NCBI GenBank assembly: GCA_965199875.1
Contig: OZ241346.1
Span: forward strand, 1,054,001-1,118,000
Direction of reading: 5' to 3'
Origin: VXYL01 sp965199875
GTDB lineage: Bacteria; Pseudomonadota; Gammaproteobacteria; Pseudomonadales; Azotimanducaceae
DNA length: 64,000 nucleotides
Shown here: positions 1 to 9,300 of the stretch, piece by piece
Layout of the letters: every line of letters starts with the position of its first letter
Position numbering within the stretch: the first letter of the stretch is position 1
Position numbers and translations under genes: made by a program
The notes under the pieces: generated by a model
The model's database searches: none
Told to the model about the DNA's origin: nothing
The model's input: the letters and a program-made list of their open reading frames with translations, nothing else

Positions 1-351
1 ACGCGCCGCCCGAGCGACCTCGTCGAGGCTGTCGAGGCGGGTGTGCAGGCCGCTGGCGATGTCGAGGCCGTGGCGCAGGGCTTCCACCAGCGAGGCGCGC
101 CAGCGGTCCGGCACCACGCCGCCTGGGTTCACGGCGCCGATCACCAGCGTCCTTGCGCCGCCGACGGCCGCTTCGGCCGGGGAGAGATCGGCAACGCCAA
201 GGTCGGCGCCGCAGCCGGGCAAGCGCAGCTGTCCGGCCACCGCCTGCGGGCGCCAGTCGACGATGCCTTGGCCGGTCTTGGCGGCCAGCGCGTCCTTGGC
301 GTCGCCGAGGAACACCAGATAGGGAGCGGCAATGGCGGTCGGAGCATGCAT
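1..351 (-). CDS. dgcN: DgcN-like protein (DUF1611), N-terminal part
   Basis: Only the first 117 codons lie in the window; the gene continues off the left edge. The reading starts at an ATG at 351 and gives an N-terminus with LVFLGDAKDALAAKT, then DWRPQAVAGQLRLPGCGADL and LVIGAVNPGGV, which I recognise as the start of the DUF1611/DgcN family. DgcN works with the epimerase-like DgcA in D-glutamate metabolism, so dgcA may lie further left. The gene is divergent from the aldo/keto reductase that begins near 452, leaving about 100 bases for two promoters. Recognition rests on sequence pattern only; the C-terminal half cannot be checked. Confidence 0.75.
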   Translation of the reverse strand, partial: MHAPTAIAAPYLVFLGDAKDALAAKTGQGIVDWRPQAVAGQLRLPGCGADLGVADLSPAEAAVGGARTLVIGAVNPGGVVPDRWRASLVEALRHGLDIASGLHTRLDSLDEVARAAR

Positions 352-451
352 GTCGAAATGTCGAAACAACGATGGCGGCGAGGTCTCCAGTGGCGTAGTC
401 TAGGGCGTCCACTGGTTGAATTCGCGTGTTGCGCGAAAGAGGGAGGGTGTC

Positions 452-1699
452 GTGTCCATCGACAACGCAAATCAGCAAGCCCGCAGCAGCCGCAGGGATT
501 TCCTGCGCGCCAGTGCCGCCGCTTCCGCGGCGCTGCCTTTCGCCGGTGCCGCCGGCGCCGCCGCGGGCAATGAAATCCCCGCCTCTGGCGAGGTTCGCCG
601 CTACGCGACGCTGGGGCGCACGGGGCTGCGCATCTCGGACGTCTCCTTCGGCAGCAGTCGGCTGCGCCCGGGGCAGGAGGACCTCGTCCACATGGCTCTG
701 GAGCGGGGCATCAACTACTTCGACACCGCGGAGAGCTACACCCGCGGCGACTCCGAAACCGTGCTTGGCAAGGCGCTGAAGGGCAAGCGCGATCAAGTGG
801 TCGTCACTTCCAAGGTCGTCACCGCGGAAGACGTCGGCGCCAAGTGGCTGATGGAGATGCTGGAGGGTTCGCTCCAGCGCCTGCAGATGGACTACGTCGA
901 CGTCTACATGAACCACGCGGTGAACGACGTGGCGGTGATGCAGAACCCGGAGTGGCACGCCTTCGTCGACAAGGCCAGGCAGCAGGGCAAGATCCGCTAC
1001 GCCGGCATGTCCGGCCACGCCGGCCGGCTGATCGAGTGCCTGGACTACGTCTTCGACGAAGACCTCGTCGACGTCGTGCTGGTGGCGCACAATTTCGGCC
1101 AGGACCCCAAGTTCTACGAAAGCGTCACCCGCTCGATGGACTTCGTGGCGACGCAGCAGGATCTGCCCCGGGTGCTGGCCAAGGGCAAGGCGAAGAACGT
1201 CGGCATCACGGTGATGAAGACCTTGAAGGGCGCGCGGCTGAACGACATGCGCCCCTTCGAGACCGGCGGCGCGACGTTCGCCCAGGCGGCGCTGCGCTGG
1301 GTGCTGTCCAATCCGCAGGTCGATTCCGCCGTCATCACCATGAACAGCGCCGAGAAGATCAACGAGTTCCTGGGCGCCTCTGGCTGGCGCAAACTGGCCA
1401 GCGGCGACATGGAACTGCTGGAACGCTACGCCATGCTGAACGGCGACAGCTACTGCCGCCACGTCTGCAACGACTGCGAGGGCGCCTGCCCCTACGGCGT
1501 TCCCATCGCCGATGTGCTGCGCACGCGGATGTACGCCGTGGACTACCAGGACGTGGCCTTTGCGCGCGACGAGTACGCGATGCTGAAGACGAACGCGGCG
1601 GCGTGCCTCTCCTGCGACGGCCAGCCCTGCGCCAGCGCCTGCACGCACCGCATTCCCATCGACCAGTTCTGCGCCCCGACGCATCGACTGCTGGCCTAG
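452..1699 (+). CDS. Tat-exported aldo/keto reductase with ferredoxin-like C-terminus
   Basis: A 415-residue NAD(P)-dependent oxidoreductase of the aldo/keto reductase fold. A twin-arginine signal (SRRDFLRAS, Arg14-Arg15) leads an Ala-rich hydrophobic stretch, so it probably folds in the cytoplasm and is exported. The reductase barrel (about 50-330) keeps the tetrad: Asp and Tyr in FDTAESY, Lys in VVTSK, His in VYMNHA. After it come two cysteine clusters, C335-x3-C-x2-C-x3-CP and C-x2-C-x4-C-x3-C near 385-396, suggesting two Fe-S clusters. I prefer the GTG at 452, behind the Shine-Dalgarno run AGAGGGAGG, over an in-frame TTG at 416. It lies 24 bases before larC and is probably co-transcribed with the lar genes. 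Substrate unknown. Confidence 0.85.
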   Translation: MSIDNANQQARSSRRDFLRASAAASAALPFAGAAGAAAGNEIPASGEVRRYATLGRTGLRISDVSFGSSRLRPGQEDLVHMALERGINYFDTAESYTRGDSETVLGKALKGKRDQVVVTSKVVTAEDVGAKWLMEMLEGSLQRLQMDYVDVYMNHAVNDVAVMQNPEWHAFVDKARQQGKIRYAGMSGHAGRLIECLDYVFDEDLVDVVLVAHNFGQDPKFYESVTRSMDFVATQQDLPRVLAKGKAKNVGITVMKTLKGARLNDMRPFETGGATFAQAALRWVLSNPQVDSAVITMNSAEKINEFLGASGWRKLASGDMELLERYAMLNGDSYCRHVCNDCEGACPYGVPIADVLRTRMYAVDYQDVAFARDEYAMLKTNAAACLSCDGQPCASACTHRIPIDQFCAPTHRLLA

Positions 1700-1723
1700 C
1701 AGCCGCCGCCAGGGGCGACGCCG

Positions 1724-2929
1724 TTGGCGAAGACGCTGTACTACGAGTGCTTCGCCGGCATCTCCGGCGACATGCACTTGGGCGCGTTGATGGACGTCGG
1801 CGTTCCGCTCGAGCATCTGCGCGCCGAACTGGCCAAGCTGGAGCTCGCCGACGAGTTCCAGCTGGTGGCGGCGAAGGACGCCAAGCTGGGCATCGGCGGC
1901 ACCAAGGCGACGGTGCGTCTGGCGGAGAACGTCGACAAGCCGGCCCGCCACCTCGCCACCATCAAGGGCATTGTCGAACGCGCCGGCTACGCGCCGCCGG
2001 TCACCGAGGCGGCCTTCGCCATGTTCCAGTCCATTGCCGAGGCGGAGGCGAAGATCCACGGCAAGGAGGTGGAGCAGATCCACTTCCACGAAGTGGGCGC
2101 TACGGACTCCATCGTCGATGTGGTCGGCGCGGCGATTGGTCTCGACTACCTGGCGGCGGACGCCGTTCGCTGCAGCGAGGTCGAAGTCGGCGGCGGCATG
2201 GTTCGCTGCGAGCACGGTCTGCTGCCGGTGCCGGCGCCGGCCACGGCGGAGCTGCTGAAGGGCGTTCCCTGCCGCTACGGCGGTGTCGATGGCGAAGCGA
2301 CCACGCCGACCGGCGCCGCCATTCTCAAGGTCGCGGTGGACGAGTTCGCACCGCCGCCGTCGTTCCGGCCGACGGCCATAGGCTACGGCGTCGGCGAGAA
2401 GGACTTCGCCCGCCCGAACGTGCTGCGTCTGACGCTGGGCGAAACCGATCGCGGATTCGCGGCGGAAACCAACCTGCTGCTGGAGTGCAACATCGACGAC
2501 ATGCCCGCCGAGGCCTTCGCGCCGCTGATGGACGCGCTGTTCGCCAAAGGCGCGCGGGATGTCTTCCTCACCCCCATCGTGATGAAGAAGTCGCGCCCCG
2601 GCACCAAGGTCTCGGCGCTGACGGACGAAACGGCGCTCGATGCCGTGCTCGACGAACTCTTCGCCGCTTCCACCACCATCGGCGCCCGCCTGCACGCGGT
2701 GAGCAAGCGCATGCTGCAGCGTCGGGAGCGCACCGTCGCCACGGCGTTCGGCGACGTCCGGGTGAAGATCGCCACCCTGCCGGACGGCGGCATTCGCTGG
2801 AAGTCCGAACACGACGACGTGGCCGCCATCGCCAGCCGCCAAGGCCGCGACTATCTGAGCACCAAGGCGGCCGTGGACCGGGACGTCGAACGCACCCTCA
2901 AGGGCTTCGGCGGACAAGAACGTGGATAG
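1724..2929 (+). CDS. larC: LarC, nickel-pincer cofactor nickel insertase
   Basis: LarC is the CTP-dependent enzyme that inserts nickel into the dithiolated nucleotide made by LarB and LarE, the last step of nickel-pincer nucleotide synthesis for LarA-type racemases and epimerases. The 401-residue protein opens with the family signature YYECFAGISGDMHLGALMD and has the His-rich segment EQIHFHEVGATDSIVDVVG. Near 260 it has LLECNIDDMPAEAFAPLMD, typical of the C-terminal half. It is one continuous frame, unlike the Lactobacillus gene, which needs a programmed frameshift. The start is a TTG at 1724, chosen because the protein begins there like its family. Its end overlaps larB by 8 bases. Confidence 0.93.
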   Translation: MAKTLYYECFAGISGDMHLGALMDVGVPLEHLRAELAKLELADEFQLVAAKDAKLGIGGTKATVRLAENVDKPARHLATIKGIVERAGYAPPVTEAAFAMFQSIAEAEAKIHGKEVEQIHFHEVGATDSIVDVVGAAIGLDYLAADAVRCSEVEVGGGMVRCEHGLLPVPAPATAELLKGVPCRYGGVDGEATTPTGAAILKVAVDEFAPPPSFRPTAIGYGVGEKDFARPNVLRLTLGETDRGFAAETNLLLECNIDDMPAEAFAPLMDALFAKGARDVFLTPIVMKKSRPGTKVSALTDETALDAVLDELFAASTTIGARLHAVSKRMLQRRERTVATAFGDVRVKIATLPDGGIRWKSEHDDVAAIASRQGRDYLSTKAAVDRDVERTLKGFGGQERG

Positions 2930-3668
2930 CGTCGAGAGCATTCTGGACCGCTTCGCCGCCGGCGACCTCGATCGCGCCGGCGCGGCGGCCGCCATCAGCC
3001 AGGCCCACTTCGAGAACCTGGGCCACAGCACCATCGATCACGACCGGCTGCGCCGTACCGGCCACGCGGAGGTCGTCTATGGCGAAAACAAGACCCCGCA
3101 GCAGGTGGCGGACACCTTCAAGGCCATCGCCGAACGCGGCCACGACGCCCTGGCGACGCGGGTGGACGAAGACGCCGCCGCAGCCGCCTTGAAGGCCGTT
3201 CCTGGCGCGACGCATCATCGCCAAGCGCGCCTGCTGAGCTTCAAGCACCAAGAGCGCCGACGACGGGATGCTGCCACCAGCATCGCGGTGGTGACGGCCG
3301 GCACCTCGGATCGCGCCGTCGCCGAAGAAGCAGCGCTCACTGCCGAGTTCTACGACAATCCGGTGCTGCGCGTCAGCGACGTCGGCGTCGCCGGCGTGCA
3401 TCGGCTGCTGGCCCGGGTGGACGAAATCCGCAGCGCCCGGGTGGCCGTCGTGGTGGCCGGCATGGAAGGGGCGCTGCCCAGCGTCGTCGGCGGCCTCATC
3501 GACAAGCCGGTGATTGCGGTTCCCACCAGCGTGGGTTACGGTGCCGCCTTCGGCGGGCTTGCGGCGTTGCTGGGCATGCTCAACAGCTGCGCGTCCGGGG
3601 TTTGCGTGGTGAACATCGACAACGGCTTCGGCGCCGGCTTCCTGGCCAGCACCATCAATCGCTTGTAG
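2922..3668 (+). CDS. larB: LarB, nicotinate adenine dinucleotide carboxylase/hydrolase
   Basis: LarB carboxylates the pyridinium ring of nicotinic acid adenine dinucleotide and hydrolyses the dinucleotide, giving the dicarboxylated mononucleotide that LarE thiolates. The 248-residue sequence has the N-terminal helical part (about 1-125) and a C-terminal AIR-carboxylase-like domain with VVTAGTSDRAVAEEA, VVVAGMEGALPSVVGGL and VIAVPTSVGYGA, all strong family marks. The GTG start at 2922 lies inside the end of larC, so translation is coupled. larE follows 5 bases after the stop. The middle segment (about 90-120) is rich in Arg and Gln and looks less conserved than the rest. Confidence 0.92.
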   Translation: MDSVESILDRFAAGDLDRAGAAAAISQAHFENLGHSTIDHDRLRRTGHAEVVYGENKTPQQVADTFKAIAERGHDALATRVDEDAAAAALKAVPGATHHRQARLLSFKHQERRRRDAATSIAVVTAGTSDRAVAEEAALTAEFYDNPVLRVSDVGVAGVHRLLARVDEIRSARVAVVVAGMEGALPSVVGGLIDKPVIAVPTSVGYGAAFGGLAALLGMLNSCASGVCVVNIDNGFGAGFLASTINRL

Positions 3669-3673
3669 CTGCA

Positions 3674-4507
3674 ATGAACGAAACCATCGACGCCAAGTAC
3701 GACGCCCTGAAGACGAACATCGCCGCGCTGGAGCGGGTGCTGGTGGCGTTCTCCGGCGGCGTCGACAGTTCGCTGGTCGCCTACGTGGCCGCTGAAACCC
3801 TCGGCGCGGACGCGCTGGCGGTGACGTCCGGCTCGCCAAGCCTCAAGCGCAGCGATCTGACACTGGCCGGAGAGTTGGCGCGAAAGTGGGGCATGCGCCA
3901 CCGGGTGATCGTCACCGACGAACTGGGCAAGGCGGAATACCGCGCCAACCCCGTGGACCGCTGCTTCCATTGCAAGACGTCCCTGTACGAAGCGCTGGCG
4001 CAGATCGCCGAGGCCGAGGGCTTCCGGCACATCGTCAACGGCACCAATACCGACGATCTCGGCGATCACCGTCCCGGCCTCGTAGCCGCCGCGGACTACG
4101 CCGTGGCGTCGCCGCTGGTGGAGGCCGGCTTCGCCAAGGCGGATGTCCGGGCTTTGGCTTCCCGGCTTGGCCTGGAGAACGCCAAGAAGCCCCAGGCGGC
4201 GTGCCTGTCCAGCCGCTTTCCCTACGGTTCCCACATCACCGAAGCGCGTCTGGCGCAAGTGGAATCCGCCGAGGAAGCGTTGGCGGATTTGGGCTTCAGC
4301 CAGTTCCGGGTGCGTCATCACGAGGACATCGCCCGCCTCGAACTCCTGGCCGCGGAACTGCCGCGGGCGATCCAGCTGCGCGAAGACATCGAGCGGCGCG
4401 TGCGCGCCGCCGGCTATCGTTTCGTCGCCGTGGATCTCGGCGGCTTCCGCTCCGGCTCGCTGAACGAGGGACTGATCGACGTCGTGCAGGTGTTCGACCC
4501 CGCTTGA
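3674..4507 (+). CDS. larE: LarE, ATP-dependent sulfur transferase
   Basis: LarE activates the nicotinate-derived carboxylates with ATP and replaces them with thiocarboxylates. The 277-residue protein has the PP-loop SGGVDSS (residues 27-33), the segment DRCFHCKTSLYE, the nucleotide-binding GTNTDDLGDHRPG and, at residue 177, a cysteine in QAACLSSRFPYG. That cysteine sits where sacrificial-sulfur LarE enzymes carry their sulfur donor, so this copy may use that mechanism rather than a 4Fe-4S cluster; this is inference from one motif. ATG 3674 gives the usual family length; an in-frame GTG at 3602 lies inside larB and is unlikely. It is the last gene of the apparent unit. Confidence 0.92.
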   Translation: MNETIDAKYDALKTNIAALERVLVAFSGGVDSSLVAYVAAETLGADALAVTSGSPSLKRSDLTLAGELARKWGMRHRVIVTDELGKAEYRANPVDRCFHCKTSLYEALAQIAEAEGFRHIVNGTNTDDLGDHRPGLVAAADYAVASPLVEAGFAKADVRALASRLGLENAKKPQAACLSSRFPYGSHITEARLAQVESAEEALADLGFSQFRVRHHEDIARLELLAAELPRAIQLREDIERRVRAAGYRFVAVDLGGFRSGSLNEGLIDVVQVFDPA

Positions 4508-4527
4508 GCGGGCCGGCCGCCGAAGCG

Positions 4528-4555
4528 TTGCCGCTCGCGCCACGACGTGTAGACT
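4528..4555 (+). promoter_or_regulatory. Candidate sigma-70 promoter for the Sel1-like gene pair
   Basis: TTGCCG (4528-4533) and TAGACT (4550-4555) are separated by 16 bases, 40 bases before the ATG at 4596. A purine-rich ribosome site, AGGGGAGGGA, lies just upstream of that ATG. The hexamers match four and four of six consensus bases, so this is a fair guess rather than a clear promoter. Confidence 0.4.
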
Positions 4556-4595
4556 GCGCTTGGTAAACGCTTCGTAGACAGGGGAGGGACAGCCC

Positions 4596-5333
4596 ATGAA
4601 CACGCGCTTCCGAAGTCGAGTCGTGCTTGCTGCGCTGGCGACTGGCGGCTTGGCGTTTGCCGTTGCTCCGGCGCTCGCCGAGGACGCGGACGCCGCCGCG
4701 CCGACGCAAGCGCAGGAGTCCGCGCTGGAAGTGGCCGAAGCCGGCGTCGAACAGCCCAGCGAAGAGATGACCGTCTACGGCAAGCGGCTGATGACCGCCG
4801 AAGGGCAGCGGCTGCTCTACGCCGAGCTGGCCAAGGCGAAGCGGCTGTTCAAGCAGAACAAGGTGCAGGAAGCCTGGCCGTATCTGGTGAACACCGCCGA
4901 ACACGGCTTCAAGCAGTCCCAGGCGGTGGTCGGCCACATCTACGTGCAGGGCGGCGTCGCCAACGTCGAGCGCGACCTGGAACGCGGCATCGGCTGGCTG
5001 GGGGTGGCGTCGTCCGGGCGCACGTCGCCGGCGATTCGCAACTACTTCAACGACATCTGGAAGCGCATTCCCGAGCGCCACGTGCCGCACTTCGAGGAAG
5101 TGGTGGAAGAGTACAAGTCGAAGTACGGCCAGCAGGCGACGGGCGTGGTCTGCGACATGGGCCGCCCGCTGCGCAGCCACGTCAAGTACCTCGACTGCTT
5201 CTTCGAGGAAGAACTGCCCAAGGACGTGCGCGAAAGCATGGCCGAGTTCCGCGACGCGCGGGATCTGACGATCCTGGCGGAAACCAAGATCATCCATGAC
5301 CGCATGCGAGACACGGCGCAAACCCAGCAATAA
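4596..5333 (+). CDS. Periplasmic Sel1-like protein with TonB-box-like motif (copy 1)
   Basis: A 245-residue exported protein with a clear Sec signal peptide (RSRVVLAALATGG, cleavage after APALA). After an acidic linker comes EEMTVYGKRLM (about residues 50-60), which resembles the EE-T-V-x-G-R segment usually found at the N-terminus of TonB-dependent receptors. The rest has Sel1/TPR character: AWPYLVNTAEHGFKQSQAVV and a helix pair ending in ERGIGWLGVASSGRTSPA. Two cysteines, in GVVCDMG and LDCFFEEEL, are conserved in the next gene. It is followed after 17 bases by a clear paralogue and then by a TonB-dependent receptor, so a role beside that receptor is plausible. I do not recognise a named family. 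Confidence 0.8.
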   Translation: MNTRFRSRVVLAALATGGLAFAVAPALAEDADAAAPTQAQESALEVAEAGVEQPSEEMTVYGKRLMTAEGQRLLYAELAKAKRLFKQNKVQEAWPYLVNTAEHGFKQSQAVVGHIYVQGGVANVERDLERGIGWLGVASSGRTSPAIRNYFNDIWKRIPERHVPHFEEVVEEYKSKYGQQATGVVCDMGRPLRSHVKYLDCFFEEELPKDVRESMAEFRDARDLTILAETKIIHDRMRDTAQTQQ

Positions 5334-5350
5334 GCGAAGGAAGCCTATAG

Positions 5351-6127
5351 GTGCTCCACGCCGCTACGGCCAGCGAAGTGCATCGTCCATCGAGCAGGGG
5401 CCGCGTTCGCCCCCTAACGTTGCCGTCGCTGGCCCGTCGCGCGTTGGCGACCATCGCCCTTGGCTGCGGCTTGTCGGCGCTCGCGTCCGCTGCCGACCCG
5501 GCGGCAGACGCCGGTGCGCCAGAGGGCGACGCGCCGGACGAAGAGATCACCGTGCTCGGCCGGCGGCTGCTGAATGTGGAGCAGCAGCGGCAGGTGTACG
5601 CGGACCTTGCCAAGGCGCGACGGCTGTTCGGCACGAAGCGGATAAAGGAGGCCTTCCCCTATCTGCTGAGCACGGCCCGACACGGCTTCAAGGATTCCCA
5701 GGCCACGGTCGGCCACATCTACTTGACCGGCATGGGCGACATCGAACGCGACGCGAACCAGGCGATTGGCTGGCTGGGGGTGGCCTCGTCGGGCAACTCC
5801 TCGCCGGTGATCCGCAACTACTTCAACGACATCTGGCAGCGCCTGCCGGACCGCTACGTGCCCTATTTCGAGGAAGTGGTCGAGGACTTCAAGGCCAAGT
5901 ACGGCGAGGGCGCCACCGGCGTGGTGTGCGAGCTGCATCGGCCCTTGGACAGCCACGTCAAGCGGCTCGGCTGCTTCTTCGAGGAAGAGCTGCAGGACAG
6001 CGTGCGCGAGAGCCTCGACGACTTCCGCAAGCGGCGCGAGAAGCTGGACCTGGTCGAGGAGGGAATGCGCGAAGTCGAGATGCAGACGATTCGCGACCAG
6101 ATCAGAAACGCGGCGACGAACCGCTAG
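5351..6127 (+). CDS. Periplasmic Sel1-like protein with TonB-box-like motif (copy 2)
   Basis: A 258-residue paralogue of the preceding gene, similar along its whole length: EEITVLGRRLL in place of EEMTVYGKRLM, AFPYLLSTARHGFKDSQATV, and GWLGVASSGNSSPVIRNYF. The GTG start at 5351 sits 7 bases after the run GAAGGAAG. The N-terminus is longer than in copy 1, but a hydrophobic signal (LARRALATIALGCGLSALASA) is evident, so the mature protein is periplasmic. Both conserved cysteines are kept, suggesting a disulfide. The two copies are diverged, so this is an old tandem duplication. A strong hairpin follows the stop immediately. Function unknown. Confidence 0.78.
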   Translation: MLHAATASEVHRPSSRGRVRPLTLPSLARRALATIALGCGLSALASAADPAADAGAPEGDAPDEEITVLGRRLLNVEQQRQVYADLAKARRLFGTKRIKEAFPYLLSTARHGFKDSQATVGHIYLTGMGDIERDANQAIGWLGVASSGNSSPVIRNYFNDIWQRLPDRYVPYFEEVVEDFKAKYGEGATGVVCELHRPLDSHVKRLGCFFEEELQDSVRESLDDFRKRREKLDLVEEGMREVEMQTIRDQIRNAATNR

Positions 6128-6128
6128 C

Positions 6129-6157
6129 GCCGACCAGCCGACGACCGGCTGGTCGGC
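6129..6157 (+). terminator. Twelve-base perfect stem-loop after the Sel1-like pair
   Basis: Bases 6129-6140 (GCCGACCAGCCG) pair perfectly with 6146-6157 around a five-base loop, one base after the stop codon. There is no T-run after the stem, so it may be an RNA 3' end stabiliser or a weak terminator rather than a classical intrinsic one. Confidence 0.5.
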
Positions 6158-6207
6158 CTCGAGCGTCCGACGGTCGAGATTCTGCGCCTGGGCAAGGACG
6201 AGCGAAA

Positions 6208-6226
6208 TTGTTGCAATTTGTTGCAA
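6208..6226 (+). repeat. Direct repeat TTGTTGCAA with 10-base period before the receptor promoter
   Basis: TTGTTGCAA occurs at 6208-6216 and again at 6218-6226. The spacing of one helical turn and the position just upstream of the -35 box (6233) suggest an operator or activator site. Each copy contains the palindrome TTGCAA. The regulator is unknown. Confidence 0.45.
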
Positions 6227-6232
6227 GAGTGC

Positions 6233-6260
6233 TTGACATCGCCAATCAGAGTGGTAGAAG
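6233..6260 (+). promoter_or_regulatory. Sigma-70-type promoter of the TonB-dependent receptor gene
   Basis: A consensus -35 hexamer TTGACA (6233-6238) is followed after 16 bases by TAGAAG (6255-6260). The start codon at 6364 lies about 100 bases downstream, leaving a sizeable leader. The immediate upstream stretch is noticeably AT-richer than its surroundings. Confidence 0.6.
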
Positions 6261-6363
6261 GTGCCTTGCCAAGGGGGTGGCGACGCTGAAGTCGTGCGTG
6301 CGCCAAGGCCTTCCAACGCACGCCCTGCGTGCAAGATTCGTGGTCTCAACAGGGGGATATCGA

Positions 6364-9300
6364 ATGGATAAACGGCTCAAGCAAGCCATGCTGTGGGCGT
6401 CCGCTTTCGCACTGTCGCTAAGCGCGCTCAACATCCGTGCCGCCGAAGACGAAGAAGACGAGGACGAAGAAGACGAAGAAATGGAATCGATGGTGGTGAC
6501 CGGCTCCTATATTCGCCGCACCAACTTCGACCTGCCTTCGCCTCGGGACGTCGTGGACGCGGTGGATCTGTCGCTGTCCGGCACGTCCGACCTCGGCGAC
6601 ATCGTCTTCGATCAAACGTTCCAGATCGGCGTCAACGCCAACTCGGCGCCGTCCGAGTTCCACGGCGCCGACGACCAGCAGTTCCAGCAGGGCGCCGAGA
6701 CCTGGGCAAACCTCAGAGGCCTCGGCACCCGCGCCACCATGACGATGATGGACGGCCACCGCGTGCCGGCCAGCGTCACCGGCATCGGTTCTTCGACGCG
6801 CCGCGCCGGGTCGGACTTGAACAACCTCTATCCCGGCGTCGCCATCGGCCGCATCGAGACCATCCTCGACGGCGCCTCGGCGCTGTACGGCGCCAGCGCG
6901 GTGTCCGGGGTCATCAACCTCGTGCCGCGCAAGGACTTCGACGGCTTGAAGATCGACTACGAGTTCTCGCAGCCGCTCGAAGACGGCGCACCGGAGAAGC
7001 GGCTCGGCCTGCTCGCCGGCGCGCAGGGCGAACGGACCAGCGTCATTTTCGCGTTGGAGATCCGCGACGTCGAGCGCATGAAGCAGACCGATCGGCCGGA
7101 CTACGTGATCAGTTCGGCGAACTGGACCGGCCAGTACCTGCATCCGTACCAGGAGCGGCCGTGGTCCCACCCCGGCGAATACCTGATTCCCGTGCGCGAC
7201 GAAGCCGGCGATCTGGAGGCCGCGCCATCGAGCGCGACTTGGTATCGGCTGCCGGATTCCGAACGCTGGGGCTGGGCGAACACCGGCGGCTGGCTGGCCG
7301 AGCGCTATTCGCCGACCCGCGCCGGGCACGCCGGTGGAACCGGAAATCCAGAAGGCGTTCCGGCCGGCGGTCCTTCCGGCGCGGTCTTCTCGCCCATCTA
7401 CGACATCGGCGACCCAGGCCTCGTGCCCATGCACTTCATGGGTTCCGGCTTCGGCGGCCGCGGCGCATGGCGCGGGCCGCGTCTGAGCGACAACCAGACT
7501 TCCATCGACGACGGCGGCCTTTGGACGGCCTTCCGGCAGGATCCGGGCTGCGGCTACGCCTTCGGCGGTGGCCACGACTTCACGCCCTTCCGGCCACCCT
7601 TCGGCCCCGACGACCCGCGCCGCCTCGCCATCCAAACCGGCGCCGGCGGCTTCACGCCGGATGGCGACCTGGGCGGCAACCCATTGCTGACCACCGAGGG
7701 CTGGGCGCACTCCGAGCGCAATCTGGCGTACACCGACAACACCCAGCAGGGCAACTTTCTGAACGGCTTTCAGGTTGGCGAACTGGACGGCTGGTCGGCT
7801 TGGGCCGGGCAGGAAGGCAGTCCGGCTGGCGAGCCGCAGGACTGCCGGATGTCCATTGGCGACACGGTGGACATCCGCGAAGAGCGCAACCAGGAGTCGG
7901 GCATGGCGTACTTCGAGCACGCCTTCAACGACTACGTGAAGATTCGCGGCGAACTCGTGGTGTCGCGCCTGGACTACAACACGCGACGGCACTCGGTGCG
8001 CCTCGACGACTGGGACAACCAGGCGTCCAACGGTCCGAACTCCGCCATGGTGGTGGGTTCCAACCCTGGCAATCCCTACCGCGCCTACGCCGACGGGTCG
8101 AGTTCCTGCGACTACCTCGATCTCGACGGCTGCGACGAGTGGACGGAACGCTGGGAGTCCCGGGAGCGATGGATTCTCGCTGAACTCGGCGACGGCGGCC
8201 AGATCATGGTGGACCGCGGCGTCCATGCGGACTCCTACCTGAACTACATGGACCGCAACGGCAACGGCCGCTACGACTACCTCGAAGAGCCTGGCGAAAT
8301 GCTGCTCTTCGCCGCCGACCTGAACGGCGACGGCATCCCGGACCGCGACGTGGACGGCGACGGCGTGCCGGATGCGGCCGCCCAGCGGGATCCGACCTAT
8401 CGCGTGCTGCTGCTGTCGATGGACGACGCCGATGGCGACGGCATCCCGGACCGCTTCGACCCGGACACGATGGGCAACTGCACGGGCGACGTGCTCGATA
8501 CCTGCGGCGCTCGGCTGTTCGAGGACGTGCGCGTCTGGCACGACAACAACGTCACGCCGAAGCAGCCCTACAACAACAACATTCCCTGGCTGAACGACGA
8601 CATGACCTGGAACGACCGCACCCAGGTGGACAACTTCCGCATCCGCCTCGGTACCGAAGTGAGCATTCCGGGCAGCGAGTGGATCATCGACGCGGACTGG
8701 ATCTGGCAGTTGAGCCGCAGCACCGACGACCGCATGGAGGCCGTTTGGCCGCTGACGCTGGCGGCCCTGCGCTGCCAGGCGGGACCGTTCGGCGACTCCT
8801 GCTGGAACCCGTTCAGCACGGCGTGGCTGAACACCACGCCGGATGGCGAACTGCTGCCGGAGTGGCGGGCTTCGGACGCCGACGAGGTGAACACCGAAGA
8901 GGAGAGCCGTTTCGCCGGCATCGTGCTGTCGCGCCACGAGCGCACCATCGGCTTGCACGTCATCGACCTCGTCGCGTCGAACAGCTCGCTGTTCGACCTG
9001 TGGTACAACGACCAGCCGGTCGGCATTGCCGCCGGGATGCACTGGCGCATCGAGAGCGAAGAGTTCATACCGGATACCACGGCCGCGACTGGCCTCGGCA
9101 TCGGCACGGCGGACTTCGACCCCTGGTCGGGCAACACGTCCATCAACTACCAGAAGACCGAGGAAGAAACCTCGGCGGCGTTCGTCGAGTTTTCGCTGCC
9201 GCTGATCAGCCACGACCGCTTCGGCACCATGGAGCTGCAGGTCGCCGCCCGCTACGCCGAATTCGAGGCCCGGGGCGGCTACAGCACCGCCGGACAGAAG

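Noticed and set aside
844..3192. 782-codon plus-strand frame over the reductase and larC
   Set aside because: Arg-rich alternate frame; larC and the reductase are unmistakable in other frames.
4498..4512. Hairpin at the larE stop codon as a terminator
   Set aside because: The stem is only five bases and no T-run follows.
5296..6363. Upstream extension of the TonB receptor frame
   Set aside because: It covers the second Sel1-like gene out of frame and a promoter; the signal peptide begins at 6364.
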